DNA of 64,000 bases. It comes from Pelomonas sp. Root1217. GTDB taxonomy: Bacteria; Pseudomonadota; Gammaproteobacteria; Burkholderiales; Burkholderiaceae_C. The notes under the pieces are model-generated. The model was given only the letters and a program-made list of their open reading frames with translations, made no database searches and was not told the DNA's origin. The position numbers and the translations under genes are program-made. Where the stretch lies: the NCBI RefSeq assembly GCF_001425705.1, contig NZ_LMDC01000028.1, positions 248,946 through 312,945 of the forward strand. Reading direction: 5' to 3'. Shown piece by piece: positions 10,711 through 20,382 of the stretch (the first letter of the stretch is position 1; every line of letters starts with the position of its first letter).

Positions 10711-11349
10711 TCAGGTCAGTTCTGCATCGACGCCGTCATCAGCAAGACGAACCGCGCGGCAGAACTCATGGATCAGGTCGGCGCTCTTGATGCCCTTGGA
10801 CACCTCGACGCCGGAACTCACATCAACGGCCCAGGGCCGCACCTGCCTGATGCCATCGGCGACGTTTGCTGCATTCAACCCACCAGACAAAACGAGGCGA
10901 GAGCTGACGCTTGGAGGAATGAGTGACCAATCGAAGACCTTGCCGCCACCGCCGTAGCCATCGACATGAGCGTCGAGCAGCAGGGCCTGGGCGTTGGGAA
11001 ATTGAGTTGCGAAGTCTAGCAAATCGACCCCGGGCGCCATGCGGGCAGCGCGCAGATAGGGTCGCTTCACGCGGTCGCAGTCGGCGGACGTCTCGTCGCC
11101 ATGGAACTGGACGAGCATGTTGGGCAGCGCATCGAAGCCCGCTTGAAACTCGGCGTCGGTCGCGTTGACGAACAGGCCGACCGGCGTGACGAAGGGCGGT
11201 AGCAGCTTGGCAAGCGCCCTCGCCCGCTCCGCCGTCACGGCGCGCGGGCTCTTGGCGTAGAAGACGAAGCCGATGGCGTCGGCGCCGGCTTCGACGGCCG
11301 CCTCCACGTCGGCTTCACGGGTCAGGCCGCAGATCTTGATTCGTGTCAT
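10711..11349 (-). CDS. trpF: Phosphoribosylanthranilate isomerase
   Basis: TrpF carries out the Amadori rearrangement of phosphoribosylanthranilate in tryptophan synthesis. It has 212 residues in a single TIM barrel. The catalytic cysteine is C7 in RIKICGLTR, and the conserved acid lies in LLLDAHVDGYGGGGK near residue 127. The start codon overlaps the truA stop as ATGA. It is separate from trpC, which is not in the window. Confidence 0.96.
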   Translation of the reverse strand: MTRIKICGLTREADVEAAVEAGADAIGFVFYAKSPRAVTAERARALAKLLPPFVTPVGLFVNATDAEFQAGFDALPNMLVQFHGDETSADCDRVKRPYLRAARMAPGVDLLDFATQFPNAQALLLDAHVDGYGGGGKVFDWSLIPPSVSSRLVLSGGLNAANVADGIRQVRPWAVDVSSGVEVSKGIKSADLIHEFCRAVRLADDGVDAELT

Positions 11350-12128
11350 GGGAGCCAGTTCAGTGCCGCGACCTCGCGCGGGATGTCGAGTTCCGCATCG
11401 TAGGTCGGGCCGAGGAAGTAGAGGCCGTCAGGAGCAAAGGTCGGAGCCGCCACCTTGCGGTCCCGCGCGGCGAGCACGTCCGACACCCAATCCGCCGAGC
11501 GAGTACCGCTGCCGACGGCAAGGATGCAGCCCATCAGGTTGCGCACCATGTGATGCAGGAAGGCGCTGGCCTCGAATTCGAAGCGCCAGTAGGCGCCGCG
11601 CCGCTGCACACGGATCTCGCGCAGCGTCTTCACCGGCGATGCGGCCTGGCATTCGGACGAACGGAAGGACGAGAAGTCGTGTTCGCCAATGAGGCGTTCG
11701 GCAGCGGCTTCGAGGGCGGCCTGATCGAGCGGGCGGAACACCCAGCCACACTGCCCGGATTCGATGGCCGGCCGCACGGCGGATTCCAGAAGCAGATAGG
11801 CGTAGCGCCGCCCTCGCGCGGAATTGCGGGCGTGAAAGGTGTCGCCCGGAAAGCGGCACCACTGGATGGCGATGTCGGGCGGCAGATAGCGGTTGCTGCC
11901 GCGCACCCAGGAAAACAGCTCGCGCTCGACCTCGGTGTCGAAATGGATGACCTGGTTGATGCCATGCACGCCCGCATCAGTGCGGCCGGCGCAGACCGTG
12001 CGGATGGGCTGTGCAGCGAACGCGGACAGGCCTTTTTCAAGCGCATCCTGCACAGTGCGGCCGTCCGGCTGGCTCTGCCAGCCGTTGTAGCCGCCACCGC
12101 GGTAGCTGACTCCTAGTGCGACTCTCAT
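11346..12128 (-). CDS. truA: tRNA pseudouridine(38-40) synthase
   Basis: TruA converts uridines 38-40 in the anticodon arm of many tRNAs to pseudouridine. It has 260 residues from the ATG at 12128, which gives MRVALGVSYR; a TTG 9 nt upstream is also in frame. GGAG lies 3 nt before the ATG, a little close. The catalytic aspartate is D51 in CAGRTDAGVH. It sits between fimV and trpF, a conserved Burkholderiales order, and starts right after the fimV terminator. Confidence 0.95.
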   Translation of the reverse strand: MRVALGVSYRGGGYNGWQSQPDGRTVQDALEKGLSAFAAQPIRTVCAGRTDAGVHGINQVIHFDTEVERELFSWVRGSNRYLPPDIAIQWCRFPGDTFHARNSARGRRYAYLLLESAVRPAIESGQCGWVFRPLDQAALEAAAERLIGEHDFSSFRSSECQAASPVKTLREIRVQRRGAYWRFEFEASAFLHHMVRNLMGCILAVGSGTRSADWVSDVLAARDRKVAAPTFAPDGLYFLGPTYDAELDIPREVAALNWLP

Positions 12129-12139
12129 GGGCTCCAAGT

Positions 12140-12164
12140 AAAAACGCCCGGCAAGCCGGGCGTT
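12140..12164 (-). terminator. Intrinsic terminator after fimV
   Basis: On the minus strand AACGCCCGGC-TT-GCCGGGCGTT is a perfect 10-bp inverted repeat followed by TTTTTAC. It lies 19 bp past the fimV stop codon and just before the truA ribosome binding site. Confidence 0.92.
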
Positions 12165-12183
12165 GAAGTATCGCGGCTGAGCC

Positions 12184-14700
12184 TTAGCGCAGCTCGTTCA
12201 GCATGGCCTGCGCCTTGTCACGCAACGGGCCGCTGGCACGCTGGATCAGCTCCTGGAGCACTTCGCGGGCGCCTTCGGTGTCACCGATCTGACGGAATTC
12301 GTCGGCCAGCTCGAGCTGACGCAGCAGCGGGTCGCCTTCGTCATCACTCAGCCCTTCGAGAGCCGACCCCAGCACCTCGGGATTCGTCTCGCCGGGCTGC
12401 GTGGGCTCGCCGAAGTCGAAGTCCAGGTCGGTGGAGGCAGATGCCGGAAGCGCGGGTGAAGGTGCCAGGCCACCCATGCTGCTGAGATCAAAGTTCAAAT
12501 CCGGCGCGGGCGGCGCCGTGCGGGTGCCGCGGCTGGAGATGTCGAAGTCCATCGTCATCGGCGCCTGCTCGATCGAAGCAGGCAAGGCCTGGGTAGCCGC
12601 CATGGCATTCGGCGAAACCGGCTCGGGTGCATCCAGATCCAGATCAAGCGCCAGGTCGAAGCCGCTGACCGGACCGGTGTCGGGACCGCCGCGCAACGCA
12701 TCGGTCGCCATATGAGCCGCAGCCGCCGCAGCAGCGGCTGATGCACCGCTGGGCAACGCCGTCTGGGGCAGCGTGCTGGCATTCATCGGCTCGGGGCGGA
12801 GCTCGGGGCCATCCTCGACATGAGCAGGCGCGCCGCCGGGCTGATAGAGCGGGTTGTCCGGGTCGATGCCGCGCCCCAGCTCCTGAGCCTTGCCCCAGTC
12901 CTCGCCCGAACCCTTGGTCTCGGCGTAAAGCTGCACGGCCAGTTGCTCGAAGCCCTTGGTGTCACGGCGCTTGGCGTAGACCTCCAGCAGCTTCAGGCGG
13001 ATGGCCAGGCGCGTGGGGTTGGCGCGCAGGGCTTCCTTGAGGATTTCCTCGGCCTGCAGGTCGCGGCCATAGGCCAGGTAGACGTCGGCTTCCGCAACCG
13101 GATCGACGTCACCAATCGCGTCGAGCTGGCTGAGCGAATAGCTCATCGACGACTGGCCGCTGTTCTGCGCATCGCGCGTGTCGACGCGCTGGCCGCCGGT
13201 GCCGCCGAAGAAGGAATCGGGCTGCAGGCGGCTTTCGTGGAAGCCGGTCTCGGCTGCATGAGCCGGGCGGCGCGAGCGCAGTCGGAGCAAGCCCAATACA
13301 CCCAGCACGGCGACGAGCATGCCGGCCAGCGGCAGCACGATGGGGCTGTCGATCAGTTGCTCAATGAAGCCCGGTGGCTCTGCAGCGGGCGGCGGTGCCA
13401 GCGGTGCACTGGCGCGCGGCGCAGGACGGGACGCGGCCGCACTCGCCGCAGCCGCAACCGGCGTCGAGGCAGCAGCGGATGCGGGCTCGGCAGTCGCCAC
13501 GACCGGCGCGGGCAGCACCGGCGTTGCGGGCGCGGGCGCAGACGCTGTGGTGGGCGCCGGCGCCGCTGGCTTGGCCGCACTGGATAGCTTTTTCAGCTCC
13601 TCGACATTGCGGGTCAGCTCGGCTACGCGGGCGGCGGCGTCCTTCTTCTCGGTGTCCTTGGACAGCTTGGCCTCGGCGGCGCTGGCGGCGGTGCTGCCAG
13701 CCTTGCTGAGGGTGAGCTTGTCGGGCGTCGGCGCAGCGGCGGGCTTGCGGTCCTCGACGGCGGCCTGCACCTGTCCTTTGGACTGGCGCTCGCTCCCGCT
13801 GTTTTGCAGCGTCGGCGCGGCGGAGGCCAGGCGCTGGCGGTAGGCCGAGAAATCGGCGCTCTGGGCCAGGATGACACGACGCGCTTCGGGCGCGGGCACC
13901 GCGGCCAGCGAGTCGCTGGTCGGGACCTGCAACACGGCACCCGACTTCAGCAGGTTCATGTTGCCGTCGATGAAGGCGTCGGGATTGTTTCGGAACAGGC
14001 CGACCAGCATCTGGTCCAGCGAGATGCCGCTGACCTGGGTGCGCGTGGCAATCTTGGACAGCGAGTCGCCAGGGCGCACGGCGTACTCGGAGGCCGCCGT
14101 GGCCGGTGGTCGAACGGGAGCGGGTGCGGCAGCAGGCGGGCGGGCCGCTGCCACCGGCGCTGGCGCCGATGCGGAACCGTTGCGCGGCAAGGCTGAAGTC
14201 ACAGCCGGCGCCGGTGCGGGAACAGCCTCGCTCGACGCAGCGGTGGCCGGCGCAGGCGCGGCGGCCACGGCCGGCGGTGCCGTGATGATCGGCGCGGGCT
14301 TGGGCAGGCTTGGCGGGTCGAACAGCAGCGTGTATTCGCGCACCAGGCGGCCACTGGACCAGCTCAATTCGAGGATGACGTCGACAAACGGCTCCTGGAC
14401 CGAGCGATCACTGCTGACGCGCAGCAGGGTGCGGCCGTTGCTGCGCACGATCTGAACCTGGGTCGACGTCAGCACCGGGTTGTATTCCACGCCAGTGGCG
14501 CGGTAGGACTCGGGGGGTGCGACGCGCACCTTCAGCGTCGACGCCTCCTCGGGTGTCAGGCTGGTGACGTCGATCTCGGCGCGCATGGTCTCGCCCAGGG
14601 CCGACTGCACATTCAGCTTGCCCAGGCCAAGCGCTTGCGCACCACCGCCGGCTACGAGCAGCGCAGCAGCAAGCGCCAGATGATGGCGAGCAAATCCCAT
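12184..14700 (-). CDS. fimV: FimV-type peptidoglycan-binding pilus assembly protein
   Basis: FimV-family inner-membrane proteins organise type IV pili, type II secretion and polar structures in relatives. From the ATG at 14700 the protein has 838 residues and a signal peptide (hydrophobic segment LALAAALLVAGGG, then AQALGLGKLN). A GTG start 72 nt upstream would bury the signal. The order is the FimV N-terminal domain (about 25-130), a Pro/Ala-rich linker, a LysM-like domain (about 210-275, YAVRPGDSLSKIA), further low-complexity sequence, one transmembrane helix (IVLPLAGMLVAVLGVLGLL), a TPR-like cytoplasmic region and the conserved C-terminal FimV motif (about 780-838). Confidence 0.93.
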   Translation of the reverse strand: MGFARHHLALAAALLVAGGGAQALGLGKLNVQSALGETMRAEIDVTSLTPEEASTLKVRVAPPESYRATGVEYNPVLTSTQVQIVRSNGRTLLRVSSDRSVQEPFVDVILELSWSSGRLVREYTLLFDPPSLPKPAPIITAPPAVAAAPAPATAASSEAVPAPAPAVTSALPRNGSASAPAPVAAARPPAAAPAPVRPPATAASEYAVRPGDSLSKIATRTQVSGISLDQMLVGLFRNNPDAFIDGNMNLLKSGAVLQVPTSDSLAAVPAPEARRVILAQSADFSAYRQRLASAAPTLQNSGSERQSKGQVQAAVEDRKPAAAPTPDKLTLSKAGSTAASAAEAKLSKDTEKKDAAARVAELTRNVEELKKLSSAAKPAAPAPTTASAPAPATPVLPAPVVATAEPASAAASTPVAAAASAAASRPAPRASAPLAPPPAAEPPGFIEQLIDSPIVLPLAGMLVAVLGVLGLLRLRSRRPAHAAETGFHESRLQPDSFFGGTGGQRVDTRDAQNSGQSSMSYSLSQLDAIGDVDPVAEADVYLAYGRDLQAEEILKEALRANPTRLAIRLKLLEVYAKRRDTKGFEQLAVQLYAETKGSGEDWGKAQELGRGIDPDNPLYQPGGAPAHVEDGPELRPEPMNASTLPQTALPSGASAAAAAAAAHMATDALRGGPDTGPVSGFDLALDLDLDAPEPVSPNAMAATQALPASIEQAPMTMDFDISSRGTRTAPPAPDLNFDLSSMGGLAPSPALPASASTDLDFDFGEPTQPGETNPEVLGSALEGLSDDEGDPLLRQLELADEFRQIGDTEGAREVLQELIQRASGPLRDKAQAMLNELR

Positions 14701-15010
14701 GGGTCGAACTCCCTCGAATGCGTCGCGGATGTAATCTTTCAAGGCATTCCCCAAAGCAACAAGGCGGGGCACAAAGCCCCGCCTGTCTCGATCTTCAGAA
14801 CGCGCAGCACGAGCCTGGTCTGCACGCTGGTTTGCACGCTGGGCTGCACGCTGGGCTGCACGTTATAGCCTGTGTCGAGTCTGGAATAAAAAACACAACG
14901 GCATCAAGCATATACGCTGAAATGCTCAAGGGGTACCTGATGTGTCGCTTCGTTCCAATATCGACGCCCGGGTGAACCCTAGGTCAAACCGTAAAAGACC
15001 GTAAGCAAAT
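14701..15010. other. fimV upstream region: hairpin, tandem repeat, no gene
   Basis: The gap between fimV and asd has no convincing gene. It holds a perfect 9-bp inverted repeat, AGGCGGGGC-ACAAA-GCCCCGCCT at 14762-14784 (a strong RNA hairpin in the fimV leader), the 12-bp tandem repeat at 14819-14866 and an AT-richer stretch at 14880-14930 that is the likeliest promoter area. The GAGGGAG site for fimV is at 14709-14715. Confidence 0.6.
14819..14866. repeat. 12-bp tandem repeat, four copies
   Basis: Four consecutive 12-mers of the form [TG][CT]TGCACGCTGG lie between the fimV start and the likely promoter: 14819-14830, 14831-14842, 14843-14854 and a diverged fourth at 14855-14866. In-phase 12-bp copies suggest repeated regulator sites or slippage. 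No open frame uses them convincingly. Confidence 0.8.
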
Positions 15011-15042
15011 CATGCCTTGCGCCACGCGGGGCGCAAGGCATG
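15011..15042 (-). terminator. Intrinsic terminator after asd
   Basis: CATGCCTTGCGCC and its exact complement GGCGCAAGGCATG (13-bp stem, 6-nt loop) lie 9 bp past the asd stop. On the minus strand they are followed by ATTTGCTTAC and then TCTTTTACGG, a weak T-rich tail. It probably ends the leu-asd transcript before fimV. Confidence 0.8.
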
Positions 15043-15051
15043 TTCGGTCTA

Positions 15052-16164
15052 TCAACGCTCGAGCAGGATGCGCAGCATGCGGCGCAGCGGCTCGGCGGCG
15101 CCCCACAGCAGCTGGTCACCGATGGTGAAGGCACCCAGGTACTCGGGGCCCATGGCCAGCTTGCGCAGGCGGCCGACGGGGATGGTCATCGTGCCAGTGA
15201 CGGCCACGGGCGTCAGGTCGCGGATGGTGGCTTCGCGCGTGTTCGGCACGACCTTCACCCAGGCGTTGTCGGCGGCGATCATGGCCTCGATGTCGGCCAG
15301 GGGCACGTCCTTCTTCAGCTTGAAGGTCAGGGCCTGGCTGTGGCAGCGCATTGCGCCGACGCGGACGCAGAAGCCGTCGACGGGAATGGCGCCCGAGCCG
15401 AGGATCTTGTTCGTCTCGGCCATGCCCTTCCACTCTTCCTTGGATTGGCCGTTGCCGAGGTCCTTGTCGATCCAGGGAATCAGCGAGCCGCCCAGCGGCA
15501 CGCCAAAGTTGGCCACCTCGTCGGGCGACAGCGTGCGCTGCTTCTCGGCCAACAGGCGGTCGATGTCGAGGATGGCACTCTTCGGGTCGTCCAGCAGCGA
15601 CCTGACCGACGCGTTCAGCGTGCCGTACTGGGTCAGCAGTTCGCGCATGTGCTGGGCACCGCCGCCGGAAGCGGCCTGGTAGGTCTGGGTGGACATCCAC
15701 TCAACGAGGCCGGCCTTGTAGAGCGCGCCCACGCCCATCAGCATGCAGCTGACGGTGCAGTTGCCGCCGATCCAGTTCTTGCCGCCGTTGCTCAGCGCCT
15801 GGTCGATGACGGGGCGGTTGACCGGGTCCAGGATGATGACGGCGTCGTCCGCCATGCGCAGCGTGGAAGCGGCATCGATCCAGTGGCCCGTCCAGCCCGC
15901 GGCGCGCAGCTTGGGGTAGACCTCGGTCGTGTAGTCGCCGCCCTGGGCGGTGATGATGATGTCGCAGCGCTTGAGCTGTTCGATGTCGAAGGCGTTCTGC
16001 AGCGACTTCTCGTTCTTGGCCTGGGCCGGGGCAGCGCCGCCGGCGTTGGACGTCGAGAAGAACAGCGGCTCGATCAGGTCGAAATCGCGTTCAGTGGTCA
16101 TGCGCTCCATGAGCACCGAGCCCACCATGCCGCGCCAGCCTACGAGGCCTACCAAGGTCGTCAT
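15052..16164 (-). CDS. asd: Aspartate-semialdehyde dehydrogenase
   Basis: Asd reduces aspartyl phosphate to aspartate semialdehyde with NADPH, the branch point to lysine/diaminopimelate, threonine and methionine. Three consecutive ATG codons lie at the start. The third, at 16164, is preferred because AAAGGA is then 6 nt upstream, giving 370 residues. The N-terminal nucleotide-binding [10 protein letters not shown] and the catalytic C136 in GGNCTVSCM (close to Cys135 of the enterobacterial enzyme) are present. It follows leuB with a hairpin-containing gap of 85 bp. Confidence 0.96.
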   Translation of the reverse strand: MTTLVGLVGWRGMVGSVLMERMTTERDFDLIEPLFFSTSNAGGAAPAQAKNEKSLQNAFDIEQLKRCDIIITAQGGDYTTEVYPKLRAAGWTGHWIDAASTLRMADDAVIILDPVNRPVIDQALSNGGKNWIGGNCTVSCMLMGVGALYKAGLVEWMSTQTYQAASGGGAQHMRELLTQYGTLNASVRSLLDDPKSAILDIDRLLAEKQRTLSPDEVANFGVPLGGSLIPWIDKDLGNGQSKEEWKGMAETNKILGSGAIPVDGFCVRVGAMRCHSQALTFKLKKDVPLADIEAMIAADNAWVKVVPNTREATIRDLTPVAVTGTMTIPVGRLRKLAMGPEYLGAFTIGDQLLWGAAEPLRRMLRILLER

Positions 16165-16180
16165 CATCATTCCTTTGCTT

Positions 16181-16229
16181 CACCAAACCCCATCCACTTT
16201 GGGCCCCGGCTCGTTCGCCGGGTTTGGTG
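16181..16229 (-). other. Inverted repeat between leuB and asd
   Basis: CACCAAACCC at 16181-16190 is complementary to GGGTTTGGTG at 16220-16229. An alternative inner stem, CCCGGC-TCGTTC-GCCGGG, is at 16205-16222. There is no T-run on the minus strand, so this looks more like an RNA-stability or attenuation structure in the leuB-asd gap than a full terminator. Confidence 0.5.
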
Positions 16230-16249
16230 GGGCGAGACGAGACGGAGCT

Positions 16250-17344
16250 TTAGCTCTTGATGGTTTTCGTGGTCGTAATGGCTTTGACGACTGCGTCGCC
16301 CATCTCGATGGTCGTGACCTTCGAGGTGCCTTCGGACCAGATGTCGGCAGTGCGCAAGCCCTGGGCCAGCACCGATTGCACGGCCTGCTCGATACGAGCG
16401 GCAGCGTCGGCTTGGTTGAGGGAGAACTTGAGCATCATGGCAGCGGACAGGATTGTAGCCAGAGGATTGGCGATGCCCTTGCCTGCGATGTCCGGCGCGC
16501 TGCCGTGGCTGGGTTCGTAGAGGCCCTTGTTGTTGGCGTCCAACGAGGCCGACGGCAGCATGCCGATGGACCCGGTCAGCATCGCGGCTTCATCGGACAG
16601 GATGTCGCCGAACATGTTGCCGGTCACGACGACGTCGAACTTCTTCGGCGCCTTGACGAGCTGCATGGCTGCGTTGTCCACGTACATGTGGTCCAGCTCG
16701 ACGTCGGGGTACTGGGCGTGGACTTCGATGACGATGTCCTTCCAGAACTGCGAGGTCTCCAGCACATTCGCCTTGTCGACGCTGGTCAGGCGCTTGCCAC
16801 GCTTGCGGGCGGCCTGGAAGGCAACATGGGCGATGCGCTCGATCTCGGGACGCGAGTAGCGCATCGTGTCGAAGGCTTCGTCGGCGCCGGGGAAGTGGCC
16901 GTCCACGGCCGTGCGGCGGCCGCGCGGCTGGCCGAAGTAGATGTCGCCGGTCAGTTCGCGAATCAGCAGGATGTCGAGGCCCGCCACCAGCTCAGGCTTC
17001 AGCGACGAGGCGTGCGTGAGCTGCTCGTAGCAGATGGCCGGTCGAAAGTTGGCGAACAGGCCCAGGGCCTTGCGCAGGCCGAGGATGGCCTGCTCGGGGC
17101 GCAGCGAGCGCTCCAGCTTGTCGTACATCCAGTCGCCCACGGCGCCGAACAGTACGGCGTCGGCTTCCTGGGCCAGCTTCAGCGTGGCGGGCGGCAGCGG
17201 GTGGCCGCTGGTCTCGTAGGCCTTGCCGCCGACGTCGGCCCAGTCGAGCTGCAAAGGCAGGTCCAGCGCCTTCAGCACCTTGACGGCCTCGGCCATGATT
17301 TCTGGGCCGATGCCGTCGCCCGGCAGTACTGCAATCTTCTTCAT
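16250..17344 (-). CDS. leuB: 3-isopropylmalate dehydrogenase
   Basis: LeuB oxidatively decarboxylates 3-isopropylmalate with NAD+ in leucine synthesis. It has 364 residues. The N-terminal [12 protein letters not shown] and the substrate and metal-binding acidic residues in [13 protein letters not shown] and [11 protein letters not shown] are present. It follows leuD by 1 nt, in the order leuC-leuD-leuB. The length is normal for the family. Confidence 0.97.
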   Translation of the reverse strand: MKKIAVLPGDGIGPEIMAEAVKVLKALDLPLQLDWADVGGKAYETSGHPLPPATLKLAQEADAVLFGAVGDWMYDKLERSLRPEQAILGLRKALGLFANFRPAICYEQLTHASSLKPELVAGLDILLIRELTGDIYFGQPRGRRTAVDGHFPGADEAFDTMRYSRPEIERIAHVAFQAARKRGKRLTSVDKANVLETSQFWKDIVIEVHAQYPDVELDHMYVDNAAMQLVKAPKKFDVVVTGNMFGDILSDEAAMLTGSIGMLPSASLDANNKGLYEPSHGSAPDIAGKGIANPLATILSAAMMLKFSLNQADAAARIEQAVQSVLAQGLRTADIWSEGTSKVTTIEMGDAVVKAITTTKTIKS

Positions 17345-17345
17345 C

Positions 17346-17993
17346 TCAAATCACTCGGTTGTTCAGCCAGGGCTTGGCGGCAATGCGCTGAGCCTCGTAG
17401 GCGCGGATCTTGTCGGTGTGCTGCAGCGTCAGGCCGATTTCATCCAGGCCGCCGATCAGGCACTCCTTACGGAAGGGCTCGATGTCGAACGGGAGCTCGG
17501 CACCGTCGGGCTTGACCACCACCTGGCGCGGCAGGTCGACGACCAGCTGGTAGCCGGGGAAGGCATAGACCTCGTCGAACAGGCGCACGATGGCGCTTTC
17601 CGGCAGGACGATGGGCAGCAGGCCGTTCTTGAAGCAGTTGTTGAAGAAGATGTCGGCGAAGCTCGGCGCCAGGATGGCGCGGAAGCCGTACTGCTGCAAC
17701 GCCCAGGGCGCGTGCTCGCGGCTGGAACCACAGCCGAAGTTGCTGCGCGCGACCAGCACGCTGGCGCCGGCATAGCGCGGCAGGTTCAGCACGAAGTCGG
17801 GGTTGGGCTTGCGGCTGGCCGGGTCCTGGCCGGGCTCGCCGTGGTCCAGGTAGCGCCACTCGTCGAACAGGTTGGGGCCGAAGCCGCTGCGCTTGATCGA
17901 CTTCAGGAACTGCTTGGGGATGATCGCGTCGGTATCGACGTTGTCGCGGTCCATGGGCGCGACGAGGCCCTTGTGGATGGTGAACTTGTCCAT
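17346..17993 (-). CDS. leuD: 3-isopropylmalate dehydratase small subunit
   Basis: LeuD is the swivelling-domain subunit that pairs with LeuC to isomerise 2- to 3-isopropylmalate. It has 215 residues. The family motif [15 protein letters not shown] is present near residue 85. It begins 2 nt after the leuC stop and is followed at 1 nt by leuB, so the three are surely co-transcribed. No oddity was seen. Confidence 0.97.
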   Translation of the reverse strand: MDKFTIHKGLVAPMDRDNVDTDAIIPKQFLKSIKRSGFGPNLFDEWRYLDHGEPGQDPASRKPNPDFVLNLPRYAGASVLVARSNFGCGSSREHAPWALQQYGFRAILAPSFADIFFNNCFKNGLLPIVLPESAIVRLFDEVYAFPGYQLVVDLPRQVVVKPDGAELPFDIEPFRKECLIGGLDEIGLTLQHTDKIRAYEAQRIAAKPWLNNRVI

Positions 17994-17995
17994 GG

Positions 17996-19408
17996 TCAGC
18001 TCAGCGTGCGAACGTCAACGAAATGGCCGGTCATCGCCGCTGCGGCAGCCATCGCCGGGCTGACCAGATGGGTACGGCCGCCGGCGCCCTGACGGCCTTC
18101 GAAGTTGCGGTTGCTGGTGGACGCGCAGCGCTCGCCCGGCTCCAGCCGGTCGGCGTTCATGGCCAGGCACATGGAGCAGCCCGGCTCGCGCCACTCGAAG
18201 CCGGCGGCCTTGAAGACCTGGTCCAGGCCTTCGGCTTCGGCTTGCGCCTTGACGAGGCCGGAACCCGGCACAACCAGGGCCAGCTTGATGTTCTTGGCCA
18301 GCCGGCCACCGACACGGCGCACGACGGCCGCAGCCTCGCGCATGTCCTCGATGCGGCTGTTGGTGCAGGAGCCGATGAAGACCTTATCGACATGGATGTC
18401 GCTGATGGCCTTGTTGGGTTCCAGGGCCATATAGGTCAGCGCGCGCTCGATGGCGCCGCGCTTGACGGCGTCCTTTTCCTTGTCGGGGTCGGGCACGCGG
18501 TCGTCGATGGCCAGCACCATCTCGGGCGAGGTGCCCCAGGTCACTTGCGGGCGGATCTGCGCGGCGTCGATCTCGACGACCTTGTCGAAGTGGGCGCCCG
18601 GGTCGGAATGCAGGGTGCGCCAGTAGGCGACGGCCTGCTCCCACTCGACACCTTGCGGCGAGAACGGGCGGCCCTTGACGTAGTTGATGGTCGTGTCGTC
18701 GACACCGATCAGCCCGGCGCGGGCACCGGCCTCGATGGCCATGTTGCAGACCGTCATGCGGCCTTCCATCGACAGCGAGCGGATGGCCGAACCCGCGAAC
18801 TCGATGGTGTAACCGTTTCCGCCGGCGGTGCCGATCTTGCCGATGATGGCCAGCACGATGTCCTTGGCGCCGCAGCCCTTGGGTAAAGTCCCTTCGACAT
18901 TGACGAGCAGGTTCTTCGCCTTCTTGGCCGACAGCGTCTGCGTGGCCAGCACATGCTCGACCTCGCTGGTGCCAATGCCATGCGCCAGCGCGCCAAAGGC
19001 ACCGTGGGTGGAGGTGTGGCTGTCGCCGCAGACGACGGTCATGCCGGGCAGCGTCGCACCCTGCTCCGGGCCGATGACGTGCACGATGCCCTGGCGCTTG
19101 TCGTTCATCTTGAACTGCGTGATGCCGACGCGGTCGCAGTTGGCGTCCAGCGTGTCGACCTGCAGCTTGGAGATGGGATCTGCGATGCCTTGCGAGCGGT
19201 CGGTCGTTGGCACGTTGTGGTCGCTGACGGCGAGGTTCGCGCTCAGGCGCCAGACCTTGCGGCCGGCCAGGTCCAGGCCTTCGAAGGCCTGCGGGCTGGT
19301 CACCTCATGGACGAGGTGCCGGTCGATGTAGAGCAGCGCCGTGCCATCGGGCTCGGTGTGCACGACATGCTCGTCCCAGAGCTTGTCGTAAAGGGTTCTT
19401 GAAGTCAT
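17996..19408 (-). CDS. leuC: 3-isopropylmalate dehydratase large subunit
   Basis: LeuC is the aconitase-type subunit carrying a [4Fe-4S] cluster. It has 470 residues. The cluster cysteines are in [11 protein letters not shown] and in GCSMCLAMN near the C-terminus, and the [17 protein letters not shown] motif lies near residue 130. The ATG overlaps the stop of the upstream LysR gene as ATGA, so the regulator and leuC are probably translated from one mRNA. Confidence 0.97.
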   Translation of the reverse strand: MTSRTLYDKLWDEHVVHTEPDGTALLYIDRHLVHEVTSPQAFEGLDLAGRKVWRLSANLAVSDHNVPTTDRSQGIADPISKLQVDTLDANCDRVGITQFKMNDKRQGIVHVIGPEQGATLPGMTVVCGDSHTSTHGAFGALAHGIGTSEVEHVLATQTLSAKKAKNLLVNVEGTLPKGCGAKDIVLAIIGKIGTAGGNGYTIEFAGSAIRSLSMEGRMTVCNMAIEAGARAGLIGVDDTTINYVKGRPFSPQGVEWEQAVAYWRTLHSDPGAHFDKVVEIDAAQIRPQVTWGTSPEMVLAIDDRVPDPDKEKDAVKRGAIERALTYMALEPNKAISDIHVDKVFIGSCTNSRIEDMREAAAVVRRVGGRLAKNIKLALVVPGSGLVKAQAEAEGLDQVFKAAGFEWREPGCSMCLAMNADRLEPGERCASTSNRNFEGRQGAGGRTHLVSPAMAAAAAMTGHFVDVRTLS

Positions 19409-20298
19409 TGCTTCTCTCGAGGAATCAGGGTGTCCACGAAGCGTTGCACCACAGTGGGCAGACGCTGCTGGCGCAGGACACCCAATACATATTCGCGCTC
19501 GGCCCAGGGCTCTTCAAGGCGCAGGCAGCGCACGCCGAAGACGCGGGTGAAGCGTTCGGCTGGTTGCTCGGGCAGCACGGCCACGCCCAGGCCTGCCTCG
19601 ACGAGCTGGGCGATGGCATCAAAGCCCCGCACCTGCCAGCGCGCGTTCAGCGTCTTGCCGCGTGCGGCCGCCTGCTCGCGCATCAGCTCCTGGGCGCTGG
19701 CGCCGGCATGCAGGCCGATGAGGTCATAGGCCAGCAGGTCGTCGAAGGTGACTTCCTCGCGCTGGGCCAGCGGGTGCTTCAAGGGCACGAGCGCCGCGAG
19801 GCGACCATGCGCAAACGTCCACGTCTGCAGCCGGTTGTCCAGCAGAGGCGGCGAGAACACACCGATGTCGGCACGCCCTTCCGCCACCGCGGCCTGGGCC
19901 TCGGCGCTGGTCAGGTCTTCCAGGCTGATGCGGATCTGGCTGTGCGCCTGCGAGAAACCCACCAGATGCGGCGGCAGCGCCTCGGTGATGGCACTGCTGT
20001 TGGCGGCGATGCGCAGATGGCCCTTGATGCCCCGCGAGAACTCCATGACCTCGGTCTCGAGTGCATAGAGGGATGCGTGCAGCGAACGGATATGGCGCAC
20101 CAAGGCGCGGCCGGCCTCGGTAGGTTCGACCCCCCTCGCGCGCCGCTCAAAGAGCTGCACGCCAAGGCGGCTTTCCAGATCAGACAGGCGCTTGCTGGCG
20201 GCTGCCAGCGCCAGGTGTTCCTGGGCGGCGCCGCGCGTGATCGAGCGGGTCTGCTCGATGGCGAGCACGAGATTGAGAGTGGTGAGGTCGTGGCGCAT
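19405..20298 (-). CDS. LysR-family transcriptional regulator
   Basis: A 297-residue regulator with an N-terminal winged helix-turn-helix (about 5-65, with [22 protein letters not shown]-type recognition) and a C-terminal co-inducer domain. It is the first gene of the leu series and is coupled to leuC by a 4-nt overlap, instead of lying divergently as most LysR regulators do. Control of leuCDB is a reasonable inference; the effector is not visible. Its promoter should lie in 20299-20382. Confidence 0.88.
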   Translation of the reverse strand: MRHDLTTLNLVLAIEQTRSITRGAAQEHLALAAASKRLSDLESRLGVQLFERRARGVEPTEAGRALVRHIRSLHASLYALETEVMEFSRGIKGHLRIAANSSAITEALPPHLVGFSQAHSQIRISLEDLTSAEAQAAVAEGRADIGVFSPPLLDNRLQTWTFAHGRLAALVPLKHPLAQREEVTFDDLLAYDLIGLHAGASAQELMREQAAARGKTLNARWQVRGFDAIAQLVEAGLGVAVLPEQPAERFTRVFGVRCLRLEEPWAEREYVLGVLRQQRLPTVVQRFVDTLIPREKQ

Positions 20299-20382
20299 GT
20301 TGATCGTCCAACTCCAGCATAGCCTTCGTGAAGATCGAGATTCTGCGCCAGAAAACGACTGGCGTTTCGTGGTTTGCGAAGA

